A DNA stretch of 64,000 bases from Sphingobacterium sp. CZ-2 (GTDB lineage Bacteria > Bacteroidota > Bacteroidia > Sphingobacteriales > Sphingobacteriaceae): positions 2,666,001-2,730,000 of the forward strand of contig NZ_CP038159.1 of NCBI RefSeq assembly GCF_004526235.1, in the 5' to 3' direction. Each line of letters opens with the position of its first letter. The stretch's first letter is position 1. Positions 44,245 through 53,502 of the stretch are shown piece after piece. The translations under genes were made by a program, and so were the position numbers. The notes under the pieces were generated by a model. That model saw only the letters and a list, made by a program, of their open reading frames with translations, did not search any database and was not told where the DNA came from.

Positions 44245-45369
44245 TTAAATATCTGTTTGCATCCTGCTGATAAGACCCTCTTTAAATATCATTTCCTTGA
44301 TCAATAAGTAAGACATCCAAAAGGATATATTGCTTTCTGCACCTTGATTTTTGTTCACGCCATAACTTTCTAATCCATCATAACACGAATTATCCTGTGC
44401 ATTGAATAAACTCATCCTTTGATCGTTCAAACCTAAATACCACAGAAACGAACGTTTGATCCTGTCAATATATAACGGATTGGGATCTATGTTATAAACC
44501 TCTTGGTATAACCATAATATTCCGGGAATTTCAATGGGCTGTTGACCATAGGTGCATACTTCCCCATTTTTTTTCAGCCAATTCTCATTTCCGATTAAGG
44601 AAAGATGATCTCCTCGAAATAGTATACTGTCTAAAAAGTGGAAACTTTTTTCAGCAATGATCAATAGTTCTTGATTATTTAGTTGTTTTCCAGCACGGAA
44701 TAAGGCCAAGGGAATCATGGCATTATCATAGGAAATTATCTCTTCAAACCATGGCCATTCATCGGTCGCACACATCTGAAACTCCACTTCCAGAAATTTC
44801 GTTAAAGATTGAATAAGATTCAAAACATGCTGATCTTCAGGATATCTTTCCTGATAATGCAGTAAGCCTAATAGTGCATAAGAAATTGCCCTTGCCGATT
44901 TGAGTTCCAATAATTGATCTATGCCTCGGTCGAATATTCCACGCGCAACTGGCCAATAATGATCAAATGATTCGTTCCCCAATAGGTAGCCTAAGGACCA
45001 AATCGTACGGCCTTGACTGTCTTCAGAGCCTTTATCTTCCAAAAATCGAAGATCATAGGACATGAAATTCTTGAAGGACCCATCCTCATTCTGTGCATAG
45101 AAAATAAAGGAAAGATAGCTGGAGAACAAAGGATGTTCTATTCCGAGATTTTCCTGTTTTTGGGCCATCATTAATAATAATAAAGCCCTACAATTATCAT
45201 CTATACAATATCCATGATGGTAATTCGGGATATTGAAACTGGCATGTTGAAAAATACCGGTTGAAGAACTAATTTTTTCGATATAGGAAAGATCAATCGT
45301 TGGATTACTGTAATAAAAGTTATTCAAACGCCGATCTATCTCTGCTGTATTTATTGTTAAAGTATCCAT
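44245..45369 (-). CDS. Predicted alpha-toroid protein linked to glycan metabolism
   Basis: 374 residues with no signal peptide. The repeating helix pattern with aromatic-rich inner motifs (YCIDDNCRALLLL, EDSQGRTIWSLGYLLG, WPWFEEIISYDNAMIPLALF) looks like an (alpha/alpha)6 barrel, as in GH88/GlcNAc-epimerase-like enzymes. The catalytic class is not assignable here. It is directly adjacent (0 nt) to a GT4 glycosyltransferase and close to a divergent GH130 enzyme, so a role in intracellular oligosaccharide metabolism is inferred. Confidence 0.65.
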   Translation of the reverse strand: MDTLTINTAEIDRRLNNFYYSNPTIDLSYIEKISSSTGIFQHASFNIPNYHHGYCIDDNCRALLLLMMAQKQENLGIEHPLFSSYLSFIFYAQNEDGSFKNFMSYDLRFLEDKGSEDSQGRTIWSLGYLLGNESFDHYWPVARGIFDRGIDQLLELKSARAISYALLGLLHYQERYPEDQHVLNLIQSLTKFLEVEFQMCATDEWPWFEEIISYDNAMIPLALFRAGKQLNNQELLIIAEKSFHFLDSILFRGDHLSLIGNENWLKKNGEVCTYGQQPIEIPGILWLYQEVYNIDPNPLYIDRIKRSFLWYLGLNDQRMSLFNAQDNSCYDGLESYGVNKNQGAESNISFWMSYLLIKEMIFKEGLISRMQTDI

Positions 45370-46587
45370 TTAATTATTTACAATGCTCCTTTGGGAAATC
45401 AATTTCATTCCCATGGGCAATATTTGATTTTTTAGATCCTTAATGATATTCTTAGATTTTGAAATTGGACGTTTTCCTATGATCGTATGGATCAATGCGA
45501 TCTGTTTTTTACCAATGTTTTTCCAGGTAATGGTCTTACCATAAGCTAAAGCTTTCTCCCTGTAAGAAGCCATATGCAGAGGATCTTCCAAAAGTTGGTT
45601 GATGCTCAACGCCAATTGGTTGGCATTGTTGAAATCGAACAATTTACCTTTACCCTCTGCTAATAAATCAACAGCATACCAATATGGGGTCGAGAGAACA
45701 GCTGCTCCAGCACCTAATGCAAAGGTTAATGTTCCACTGCTGATCTGGTTCTCATTTGGATAAGGAGTTACATAGATATCACATGCCTTTAAATAGGTCT
45801 GTAATAATTTATCACTAGCATATTTATTTACGAATAATACCTTCCCATTCAATCCTAAATCTGCAGCTTGTTGCATCAAACTGTTCTTATAACTTTCGCC
45901 TTCGGCCAATAATACATTGGGGTGGGTCGCGCCTAGGATGATGTAAACAAAGTTATCATGTTTAACTTGGGATACCGCATCAATAGCTACTTCATAGCCT
46001 TTGTTCCGTCCTAATAAACCAAAAGACAACATCACTGTTTTATCTTCCAATCCGAGTTCCTCTTTTGCTTCTTGGGCGCTGATCTTAAAGTTGGGGATTC
46101 CATGGGGAATAACCTGTATCATGTGAAAAGGAACATGGTAAACCTGATTCAGCATAGTGATTGCTCGTTTGGTCATTACCGTTATTTTATCACTTTTAGC
46201 AGCAATTTTTTGAATGACGGCCAGTTCATCTACCGATGGTTTTTCCAGAACGGTATGTAGGTTACTAATTAATGGAACCTCCAGTTCATTGATCAATTCC
46301 AAAATATAGTTACCGGCATCCCCATCAAAAATTCCAAATTCATGCTGTAAGATGCAAGCATCATATTTTTGGGCATTGATCCATGCCGCAGCTTCTTTAT
46401 AAGCTTGCCTCTCTTCTCTCAGCAACTTGTACTTGACCTCTTTGGGATGATTATGCTCTGATTGGTCAATCATCGCCAAAACATCCACTTCCTGACCGTT
46501 TGCGATCAAGGATTTATAGAGATCATGGGTAAAAGTTGCAATCCCACACTGCCGCGGAAGATATGTTCCAATAATTAATACTTTCAT
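45370..46587 (-). CDS. GT4-like glycosyltransferase
   Basis: GT-B fold enzyme of 405 residues. The N-terminal domain has LPRQCGIATFTHDLYKSL and LQHEFGIFDGDAGNYILEL, typical of a GT4 subgroup. The C-terminal nucleotide-sugar domain has SFGLLGRNKGYEVAIDAV and VTPYPNENQISSGTLTFAL. In that region the family's EX7E pair is not clearly present: the second Glu is replaced in FALGAGAAVLS. Donor and acceptor are unknown. It is transcribed with the alpha-toroid protein downstream. Confidence 0.85.
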   Translation of the reverse strand: MKVLIIGTYLPRQCGIATFTHDLYKSLIANGQEVDVLAMIDQSEHNHPKEVKYKLLREERQAYKEAAAWINAQKYDACILQHEFGIFDGDAGNYILELINELEVPLISNLHTVLEKPSVDELAVIQKIAAKSDKITVMTKRAITMLNQVYHVPFHMIQVIPHGIPNFKISAQEAKEELGLEDKTVMLSFGLLGRNKGYEVAIDAVSQVKHDNFVYIILGATHPNVLLAEGESYKNSLMQQAADLGLNGKVLFVNKYASDKLLQTYLKACDIYVTPYPNENQISSGTLTFALGAGAAVLSTPYWYAVDLLAEGKGKLFDFNNANQLALSINQLLEDPLHMASYREKALAYGKTITWKNIGKKQIALIHTIIGKRPISKSKNIIKDLKNQILPMGMKLISQRSIVNN

Positions 46588-46701
46588 AGATATGCTTAAA
46601 ATAAAATAGTTAAATGTATAAAGTGCATATGATTGCTTATCAATAGAACACTTTTAAAAAGATTTTGTTCTTTATGTATTATTTAATTAAAGAGGAGGCC
46701 A

Positions 46702-48174
46702 ATGGGAATAACAGTAAATAGAAAAAACAGCTTTTTTAAACCAAAATTAGACCGTGTACTAGCGAGAAGATTTTTATTGCCACAGGAAAGGGCAAAAAAA
46801 ATCGTAAACCGAGTTCTTGGTATGTCAGATGACCAAAAACTTGCCCTCATAACCCAGATTTTAAGGAATTATGCCCGTAGACATCGGAGTATTCTGAATG
46901 TTCTGGAAAAGAATTTCAACCTCATGGATAACACCTTCAAGGAGTTGAATCTGGATAAAAGAAAATTGACAGACATTGAAAAAATGCTGATAGGTTCCTA
47001 TTTCACGATGGAATATTCCATTGAAGCAGCGGCCTACTTTAATCCGTCCATTATTTTATCACCGGACCAGACACAGACTCAGGAGGGGGAAAAGCGAGTA
47101 ATTTTAAGTTTTCGTGCAGTAGGAGAAGGCCATTTATCTTCCATTGTGTTTCGGACGGCTATCATCGATAAGAATTTGGATATCCATCTGGATGAAGTAG
47201 GAATTTTATTGGATAAACCTAAGCATATCAAAAATCATCGGTATAAAAAACAGGAATTTCTGGATAAATTATTTCAGCTCCATAAAGCCGAAGGGGAGAT
47301 CGTTGATGTTATAAAAAACAAATTTCCCGATACATTCACTTATGATGAATTAATCCGATATGTAAAGGAAATCCGTGGAGAAAATGAATTGAGTCCTGAT
47401 AACGAAATCCTTATGCAGCAGATCCTGTGGGTCGCATCTTCTCATTATGAGATATCCTATTCCTTGGATACTTCCATTTCTGAAAGAGTGATCTTTCCCA
47501 TAAGTGATACCGAAAAGAATGGGATTGAAGATGCCCGTTTTGTTCGATTTGTGAATGATCAAGGAAAAGTAACCTATTATGCGACCTATACGGCATATGA
47601 TGGACATTCCATTTTACCAAAATTACTTTCCACCAAGGATTTTGTGAATTTTAAAATTCAGCCTATCAATGGGAAAATAGCCAATAAGGGTGCGGCATTG
47701 TTCCCTAGAAAAATAAAGGGTAGATATGCGATGCTGTGTCGGGTCGATGGCGAAAACAGTTACATTGCTTATTCTGATTCGATCAATAATTGGCATGAAG
47801 ATGTCATCCTTATTGCAGAACCCGAATATTCATGGGAATTTATCCAAGTGGGTAATTGCGGGTCTCCATTAGAAACGGATAAAGGATGGTTGGTTATTAC
47901 CCATGCCGTAGGTCCTATGCGAGAGTATGTCTTAAGTGCTTTATTGCTGGATCTCGAAAACCCAACAAAAGTTATCGGAAAGTTGAAAGAACCTTTACTT
48001 TTTGCTACAGAAGAGGAACGAAATGGCTATGTGCCAAATGTATTATATTCTTGCGGACAGATCATCCATAATAATCAATTGATTTTACCTTATGCTTACT
48101 CCGATCATGAATCGACTTATGCAACAATTTGTTTAGATGAATTGTTGAATGCACTTTTAGCTTCACCGGATTAA
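46702..48174 (+). CDS. GH130-family glycoside phosphorylase/hydrolase
   Basis: 490 residues. The five-bladed propeller family GH130 includes beta-1,4- and beta-1,2-mannoside phosphorylases. Diagnostic segments are GIEDARFVRF (the general-acid Asp), KGAALFPRKIKGRYAML, GSPLETDKGWLVITHAVGP and NGYVPNVLYSCG. An extra helical N-terminal domain (about 1-165) has RRFLLPQERAKKIVNRVL and NYARRHRSI. No signal peptide is seen, so it should be cytoplasmic. Phosphorolysis of mannosides is the family expectation; linkage is not assigned. An AGGAGG lies 3 nt before the ATG, unusually close. Confidence 0.9.
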   Translation: MGITVNRKNSFFKPKLDRVLARRFLLPQERAKKIVNRVLGMSDDQKLALITQILRNYARRHRSILNVLEKNFNLMDNTFKELNLDKRKLTDIEKMLIGSYFTMEYSIEAAAYFNPSIILSPDQTQTQEGEKRVILSFRAVGEGHLSSIVFRTAIIDKNLDIHLDEVGILLDKPKHIKNHRYKKQEFLDKLFQLHKAEGEIVDVIKNKFPDTFTYDELIRYVKEIRGENELSPDNEILMQQILWVASSHYEISYSLDTSISERVIFPISDTEKNGIEDARFVRFVNDQGKVTYYATYTAYDGHSILPKLLSTKDFVNFKIQPINGKIANKGAALFPRKIKGRYAMLCRVDGENSYIAYSDSINNWHEDVILIAEPEYSWEFIQVGNCGSPLETDKGWLVITHAVGPMREYVLSALLLDLENPTKVIGKLKEPLLFATEEERNGYVPNVLYSCGQIIHNNQLILPYAYSDHESTYATICLDELLNALLASPD

Positions 48175-48252
48175 TACTTGCAGGCGGGATAAGTACTTGT
48201 TTATGATTTAAGGACAACCATCTGGGCTGTGAGGTTTTCCATTTAAAGAAAG

Positions 48253-48271
48253 GGGCGAGATTCACTCGCCC
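48253..48271. other. Hairpin downstream of the GH130 gene
   Basis: GGGCGAG-attca-CTCGCCC is a perfect 7-bp hairpin (48253-48271) about 80 nt after the GH130 stop and 22 nt before the next start. No clear T run follows on the plus strand, so it is a weak terminator or an mRNA stabiliser. Confidence 0.4.
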
Positions 48272-48293
48272 TTAGAAATAAAAATCTACAGCG

Positions 48294-48536
48294 ATGGAAA
48301 ATCCAATGAACAATCCAAATTTAAACGAAGGCGAGACAACCAAAGCCATTGAAAATGTTACGGCACAATTGCCTTCCAAATTTTATTTATGCCTGGCAGT
48401 TGGAGCTATGGTCGGATCTGCTGTATTGAAATGTACAGGTCATAAACATGGGGCATTGTTTGTAGGGCAATGGGTAGCTCCATTCCTGCTATTTGGGATT
48501 TATAACAAGATCGTTAAAACAGAAGGACATGATTAA
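48294..48536 (+). CDS. Small membrane protein, hypothetical
   Basis: 80 residues: a polar N-terminus, then two hydrophobic segments, LCLAVGAMVGSAVLKC and HGALFVGQWVAPFLLFGIY, separated by a Lys/His-rich turn. No family was recognised. It is followed after 11 nt by another small ORF, possibly cotranscribed. Confidence 0.6.
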   Translation: MENPMNNPNLNEGETTKAIENVTAQLPSKFYLCLAVGAMVGSAVLKCTGHKHGALFVGQWVAPFLLFGIYNKIVKTEGHD

Positions 48537-48547
48537 TTAACACAGAC

Positions 48548-48754
48548 ATGGCAACAAAGAACGAAAACAAGAAAGTAGGGATTGTCCAAGAAGACAGACC
48601 GAAACGTAAAAAGAGCTTAACATCCGTTTTGGAAAAGCAGAAGAAAAACCAGGATGCAGACGGCGAGACAGGTGTTGATCCCCAGATGGAACAACTGAAC
48701 GATATGCCAGATGCACATGAACATCCTAAAGAACCCAAAAAGATTAAGCCATAA
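48548..48754 (+). CDS. Small basic/charged hypothetical protein
   Basis: 68 residues, nearly all polar, with Lys-rich segments (RPKRKKSLTSVLEKQKKN) and a Pro/Lys-rich end (EHPKEPKKIKP). No TM or fold is apparent and it is probably disordered. It lies 11 nt after the small membrane protein. Real expression is uncertain. Confidence 0.45.
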   Translation: MATKNENKKVGIVQEDRPKRKKSLTSVLEKQKKNQDADGETGVDPQMEQLNDMPDAHEHPKEPKKIKP

Positions 48755-48814
48755 CTATCCACAGATTTTCTTGAAAAACTGATGGAGTTCTAATAAATCC
48801 CTTTTCCTGGTAAT

Positions 48815-49552
48815 TTAAATAAACTGTCGTAATGCTTTTATTTTAATCTCCGGGAAAGTGATTCTTCGATCTTGCTCTAATATGAAATGGATCAGTTTAG
48901 CTAGGTCTTCCGCTTTGAGCATTTCTCGATTTTCTTCTTTTTCTGCTTGCTCCTCCGCACTGATTTTTTGCATATCCGTACCAACGGCTGCAGGTTCGAT
49001 TAAACTGACCCTGATGTTATCAGGATTTACTTCCTTTCTTAATGATTCGGTAAAGCCTTGTATGCCCGCTTTTGTAGCTACATATCCTGTGCTACTGCCA
49101 CCTCTATCATCTGCACTCATCGACCCTATATTTATGATGTCGCCTTCGATATCTTCTTCCTTCATTTTTTTGGCAAAAAATCCAGCCAATAAAAGGTAGG
49201 CATCCAAATTTGTTTTGGTCATGTAGACCAAGCTTTCGGCATCTGCATCAGAGATACCTGCAAAGCCAATACCCGCATTGTTTATCAAGATGTGAAATGG
49301 ACCATGCACGTCCCACAGATTAGGCAAGATTTTTTCCCAGGCTTCATAATCCGCGAGATCCTGCAAAAGGAATTTGATTCGGTCTTCAACGCCGGCAGTT
49401 CGAGCTTCCTCCATCAGCTTCTCTAATTTTTCAGAATTTCTGCCAACAATAAAAACCTTATACCCTTTTTCTGCTAAAAACAAGGTTGTGGCTTTCCCAA
49501 TACCTGCGGTGCCTCCAGTAAGAAAAATATTTTTATCCCTTAAAACTTCCAT
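48815..49552 (-). CDS. Short-chain dehydrogenase/reductase
   Basis: NAD(P)-dependent oxidoreductase of 245 residues. Rossmann motif TGGTAGIGKAT (about 12-22), NNAG, and the catalytic Ser-Tyr-Lys set in NIGSMSADDRGGSS and YVATK are present. The substrate is unknown; a role in a 3-oxoacyl, sugar or other alcohol dehydrogenation is open. It is divergent from the DUF4142-like gene. Confidence 0.93.
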   Translation of the reverse strand: MEVLRDKNIFLTGGTAGIGKATTLFLAEKGYKVFIVGRNSEKLEKLMEEARTAGVEDRIKFLLQDLADYEAWEKILPNLWDVHGPFHILINNAGIGFAGISDADAESLVYMTKTNLDAYLLLAGFFAKKMKEEDIEGDIINIGSMSADDRGGSSTGYVATKAGIQGFTESLRKEVNPDNIRVSLIEPAAVGTDMQKISAEEQAEKEENREMLKAEDLAKLIHFILEQDRRITFPEIKIKALRQFI

Positions 49553-49636
49553 GTACTAATTATTAATTGATTAACGATGTATGACTTTGAGAAATGAACA
49601 CACCCTCGCAATGTTTAGTTCATTGCGGTTTATACT

Positions 49637-49644
49637 TATTTTTG
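49637..49644 (+). promoter_or_regulatory. -7 element of the DUF4142-like gene
   Basis: TATTTTTG matches TAnnTTTG and lies 75 nt upstream of the ATG at 49719. It falls inside the longer reading frame that begins at 49581, which supports the downstream start. Confidence 0.55.
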
Positions 49645-49718
49645 GATCATTTGCTAACGGAATGATAATCAAAGTGTTCAAAAAGAAAAGTGAAGATGAA
49701 TTTCTAAACGATATAAAG

Positions 49719-50294
49719 ATGAAAAAGTATTTAGTAGGTATTGTTATGGTTCTGGGAATCCTAACAATCATGGCCTTTAAACAGATTGACGCGACCTTGG
49801 ATTTCGTCAATAAAGCAAGTATGGCAAACAGGTTTGAGATTGCTGCAGCCAACCAGGCGTTGACAATATCAAGTAATGAAGGCATTAAAAAATTCGCACA
49901 GCAAATGATCGATGAACATCAGACCATTCTGGATGAATTGGCTGCCTATGCAAAATCCAAGGATTTGATGGTAATGGATAACTTGGATGATAAACATCAA
50001 GGAAAATTGGATTCATTGAAAAATGAAACCGACAATTACGACCAACGATTTAAACAGGCGATGGTCAAATCACATGAAAAAGCCGTCAAATTATTTACGG
50101 ATGCGAGCAATGATAAAGCGATTACAGATTCTACTTTTAGGGAATGGGCCGGAAGCAAAATTGGCCTATTGAATGATCATTTGGAAAAAGCGAAAGCGCT
50201 TTCCAATGGTGGTTCATTGAAAGATGGTCCAAAACCGGTGATTAATGATACCCTAAAACCCAAATTGAAAAAAACAAAAGAATCAAATGATTAA
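49719..50294 (+). CDS. DUF4142-like envelope protein
   Basis: 191 residues from the ATG at 49719 (MKKYLVGIVMVLGILTIMAF, signal or N-terminal TM). The earlier in-frame ATG at 49581 precedes the promoter element. The core ATLDFVNKASMANRFEIAAANQAL, then SNEGIKKFAQQMIDEHQTI matches the ferritin-like four-helix DUF4142 family. Function is unknown; a stress or envelope role is the usual guess. It ends in a Lys/Pro-rich tail and is followed by a strong terminator. Confidence 0.85.
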   Translation: MKKYLVGIVMVLGILTIMAFKQIDATLDFVNKASMANRFEIAAANQALTISSNEGIKKFAQQMIDEHQTILDELAAYAKSKDLMVMDNLDDKHQGKLDSLKNETDNYDQRFKQAMVKSHEKAVKLFTDASNDKAITDSTFREWAGSKIGLLNDHLEKAKALSNGGSLKDGPKPVINDTLKPKLKKTKESND

Positions 50295-50327
50295 TCCTGA
50301 TGAGTGGGCAAGTATAGTTTGCTAAAA

Positions 50328-50356
50328 AAAGCCTCCGTTTTTAAAACGGAGGCTTT
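50328..50356. terminator. Bidirectional terminator after the DUF4142-like gene
   Basis: AAAGCCTCCGTTTT (50328-50341) and AAAACGGAGGCTTT (50343-50356) are perfect complements around one base. It separates the DUF4142-like gene from the convergent CsbD-like gene. Confidence 0.85.
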
Positions 50357-50382
50357 CTGTTTATATGATAGATAATGTGTGT

Positions 50383-50583
50383 TTATCTTTTGTCTAGGCG
50401 ATTGAACCAGTCTTGGATTTCCTGCCTAGATTTTCCAAACCGTTGTTGAAACCGGCCATAAACATCTTCTTCTTTTCCTTCTTGGTAGTTGAAGTCTTCT
50501 TCAGGAATATCTGGAAATTCTTCCCTGATTCTTTCCTTAACAACATCCCATTTGCCTTTAAAATTAAAATCTTGTGATTCCAT
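50383..50583 (-). CDS. CsbD-like stress protein
   Basis: 66 residues, highly charged. The pattern FKGKWDVVKERIREEFPDI then FNYQEGKEEDVYGRFQQRFGKS matches the small CsbD-like stress-protein type found in Bacteroidota (WxxxKxxLxxxxPxLxxDDLxYxEGKExEL). Function is unknown. An AAGGAAA sequence a few bases upstream may serve as a ribosome binding site. Confidence 0.75.
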   Translation of the reverse strand: MESQDFNFKGKWDVVKERIREEFPDIPEEDFNYQEGKEEDVYGRFQQRFGKSRQEIQDWFNRLDKR

Positions 50584-50824
50584 ATTGATTTCCTTTCCTT
50601 GTTTTTTTATAGAACAGGAGAGTTAAAAAATCGTTCATAAAATTTTTAAATATTTTTGTGTTTTTTTTCGGTAAAGGTATTGTATGTAATACGATTTCTT
50701 TGTAAATTGTTGATAGTTAATTTCTTGTGATCAGATTCAGAATCACCGACCATAGCTTCATGGTCCCATTTTCAACAATATTGAGCTATCTATTTACTTA
50801 TACACAACATAGGAGGAAAATATT

Positions 50825-51043
50825 ATGGACAATTTAAAATTTGAAATCAGTACCATTAGCCAGAACCAATTAAGTAAGGTTAAAGAAGTATTGAACGATC
50901 TGGTAGATATCAAAGATTGGCAAATCGCTCCCTATATCGATGGCTATTTGGTATCTGTTCGGGGGATCAATCTGCGTTGCTATGCCATTCTTCAATCGCT
51001 TTTATCCATTGGGGTGAATGCCGAAAAACTCTATGAAGAATAA
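50825..51043 (+). CDS. Small protein with a strong Shine-Dalgarno sequence
   Basis: 72 residues: a single compact alpha/beta domain (MDNLKFEISTISQNQLSKVK, LVDIKDWQIAPYIDGYLVSVRG) that recalls a ferredoxin-like or heavy-metal-associated fold, but lacks a CxxC metal motif. It has an unusually good AGGAGG at 50811-50816, 8 nt before the ATG. This suggests high expression or horizontal origin. A terminator follows. No specific family recognised. Confidence 0.6.
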   Translation: MDNLKFEISTISQNQLSKVKEVLNDLVDIKDWQIAPYIDGYLVSVRGINLRCYAILQSLLSIGVNAEKLYEE

Positions 51044-51169
51044 GGTTTATGTATAACATGTTAAAAACCTTTACTACTTAGGTAAAATCGTGTAATCTTT
51101 TTTAGATGTAATGGCTTAGTTTTACGTTAGTTTACCATCTGGGAACTAATTTAGGACAATAAAAGATTG

Positions 51170-51215
51170 AGCATAGCAACCTAAACCTGTTTTATTCGCT
51201 ATGCTTTTTCTTTTT
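51170..51215 (+). terminator. Terminator after the 72-residue gene
   Basis: AGCATAGC (51170-51177) pairs with GCTATGCT (51198-51205), followed by TTTTTCTTTTT. It separates the small gene from the fucosidase. Confidence 0.7.
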
Positions 51216-51255
51216 ATGCTTTCCCTTTGGTTGATCATCAATAACCTATACATCT

Positions 51256-53499
51256 ATGAAGAAACATTTTGCTGTAATTGCCTTATTAGGAATATGGATC
51301 CAAGCCTCTTATGCACAGAACCTATTAAAAGGAAACTCTTTACCTATTAAAAACACCTACCAAATTTTAGCTTCCGATAGCCCCGAAGAATTGATCCGTA
51401 AGGCTGCCCATGTGGTTCCCACCAAGAATCAATATGATGCTTTAAAAGATGAATTCATCTCCTTTATTCATTTTGGTCCAAATACATTCACACGAATGGA
51501 ATGGGGGAATGGTAAGGAAGATCCACGGATTTTCGACCTGAAGAATTTGGATACGGATCAATGGTGTGCAAGTATGAAGGCAGCTGGAATGACCAAAGTG
51601 ATATTTACTGCAAAGCATCATGATGGATTTGTATTATGGCAAAGTCGTTATACCGATCATGGCATTATGTCCACAGGTTTTATGGAAGGAAAGGGGGATA
51701 TTATGAAGGAACTTGCGGCATCATGCAGAAAATATGGATTAAAATTAGGAGTATATTTATCCCCAGCTGATCTATACCAAATCGAAAACGAAAAAGGCTT
51801 GTATGGTAATTTAAGTAGCTATACAACGCGAACCATCCCCCGAAAGGTGGAAGGCAGACCATTTGCCAATAAAACCAGTTTTCAGTTTGAGGTGGATGAT
51901 TATAACGAATATTTTTTGAACCAATTATTTGAGCTGTTAACGGAATATGGTCCAATCCATGAGGTTTGGTTTGATGGCGCGCATCCCAAGACAAAAGGTG
52001 GGCAGAAATATAATTATCCAGCTTGGCGGGAGTTGATCCATAAACTCGCTCCTGAAGCAATCGTATTCGGAAAAGAAGATTTGAGATGGTGCGGAAATGA
52101 AGCAGGTGCTACCCGTTCAACGGAATGGAACATTATTCCTTTTGATTCGGATCCACATCAATTGGCAAACCATAAAGATCTGACAGGAAAAGATCTGGGG
52201 AGTAGGGAGAAATTGCAAGGGGCAAAATTCTTACATTATCAACCGGCTGAAACAAATACTTCCATTCGCGAAGGTTGGTTCTATCGGGACGATACCTATC
52301 AGAAAGTGCGAAGCACCGATGATGTTTTTGATATTTATGAACGATCGGTAGGAGGGAACTCGATTTTTCTTTTGAATATTCCTCCTAACCGTGAAGGTAG
52401 ATTTTCACCGGAGGACGTTCGGGTATTAAAGGAAATCGGTGAAAGAATTTCAGAGACTTATGGGAAAAACCTTTTGTCTTTGAGTAAGGGTCCAAAGGAG
52501 CTCTTCGATGATGATCCGAAAAGTAGTTTTGTATTCAGCAGTCAAACTGGCGAAGTGGAGTTCACAGCCAAAAAACCGATAACCATTAATCGATTCATGT
52601 TGCAAGAGGCCATTCAGACCAATGGCGAACGGATTGAAAAACATGCTATTGATGTTTGGTTAGATGGGAAATGGGAGGAGATTGCAGTATCAACGAATGT
52701 GGGGTACAAAAGGATTCTGCGTTTTCCAGAAGTTACAGCACAAAAGTTTAGATTACGGATTTTGGATAGCAGGGCTTTGCCGGTGATCAGTAGTTTAGGC
52801 GCTTATTATGCGGTAAATCGACCACCTCAGTTACAGATCAATCGGGGAACGGATGGGAAAATCAGTATAACTGCTAAAAAACACGAATTTGGTTGGAAAC
52901 CCCATGGACAGGATGCTTCAAAAAATTTGAAGGCAGATTATCAGATTTTTTATACGGTGGATGGTACAGAACCTACCTCGAAATCATTGGTTTATGAGGG
53001 TGGTTTTTCCTCAACCGCTAAAATAGTGAAAGCTATTGCTATTGCTAAGGATGGTTTGAAAGGGGCGGTAGTGGAAAAGGAAATAGGTTTTTCAAAAGCT
53101 GATTGGAGCGTGGTGGAATTAAGTTCTTTTGAGGAGAAGCATCCAGGGAATTTGATGTTTGATGAGGATGAGAAGAGTTTTTGGCGATCTAGAGGTGGAA
53201 AAGAGGGGCATTTTGTGGTATTGGATTTAGGAAAAATGATGGATATAAAAGCATTTTCTTATACGCCACAGACACAGAATGGAAAGGGGATGATGGCGAA
53301 AGGAAATATTTTGGTTAGTGAAGATGGGAAGAATTGGGTGAAAGGAGGAAGTTTTGAATTTGGGAACTTGATCAATGATCCGAGTACAAGGATGTATAGG
53401 TTGGAAAAAGTGGTTAGGGGAAGGTTTGTGAAGCTGGAAGCCACGGAAATAGCCGGCGGGGATGATAGTTTGAGCATAGCTGAGTTGGATATTTTTTAG
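51256..53499 (+). CDS. Secreted alpha-L-fucosidase (GH29) with discoidin-like domain
   Basis: Releases alpha-L-fucose from glycans outside the cytoplasm. 747 residues with a Sec signal (MKKHFAVIALLGIWIQASYA). The GH29 catalytic barrel (about 40-400) has FIHFGPNTFTRMEWGNG, FTAKHHDGFVLWQSRYTDHG and the nucleophile Asp in EVWFDGAHPKTKGG. C-terminal beta domains follow: a chitobiase/HEX-C-like segment (about 545-615, YTVDGTEPTSKSL) and an F5/8 type C (discoidin) domain (about 620-747). The latter contains SFWRSRGGKEGHFVVLDLG. It converges with the PUL operon, which is consistent with a joint role in fucosylated glycoprotein use. Confidence 0.94.
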   Translation: MKKHFAVIALLGIWIQASYAQNLLKGNSLPIKNTYQILASDSPEELIRKAAHVVPTKNQYDALKDEFISFIHFGPNTFTRMEWGNGKEDPRIFDLKNLDTDQWCASMKAAGMTKVIFTAKHHDGFVLWQSRYTDHGIMSTGFMEGKGDIMKELAASCRKYGLKLGVYLSPADLYQIENEKGLYGNLSSYTTRTIPRKVEGRPFANKTSFQFEVDDYNEYFLNQLFELLTEYGPIHEVWFDGAHPKTKGGQKYNYPAWRELIHKLAPEAIVFGKEDLRWCGNEAGATRSTEWNIIPFDSDPHQLANHKDLTGKDLGSREKLQGAKFLHYQPAETNTSIREGWFYRDDTYQKVRSTDDVFDIYERSVGGNSIFLLNIPPNREGRFSPEDVRVLKEIGERISETYGKNLLSLSKGPKELFDDDPKSSFVFSSQTGEVEFTAKKPITINRFMLQEAIQTNGERIEKHAIDVWLDGKWEEIAVSTNVGYKRILRFPEVTAQKFRLRILDSRALPVISSLGAYYAVNRPPQLQINRGTDGKISITAKKHEFGWKPHGQDASKNLKADYQIFYTVDGTEPTSKSLVYEGGFSSTAKIVKAIAIAKDGLKGAVVEKEIGFSKADWSVVELSSFEEKHPGNLMFDEDEKSFWRSRGGKEGHFVVLDLGKMMDIKAFSYTPQTQNGKGMMAKGNILVSEDGKNWVKGGSFEFGNLINDPSTRMYRLEKVVRGRFVKLEATEIAGGDDSLSIAELDIF

Positions 53500-53502
53500 G
53501 AT

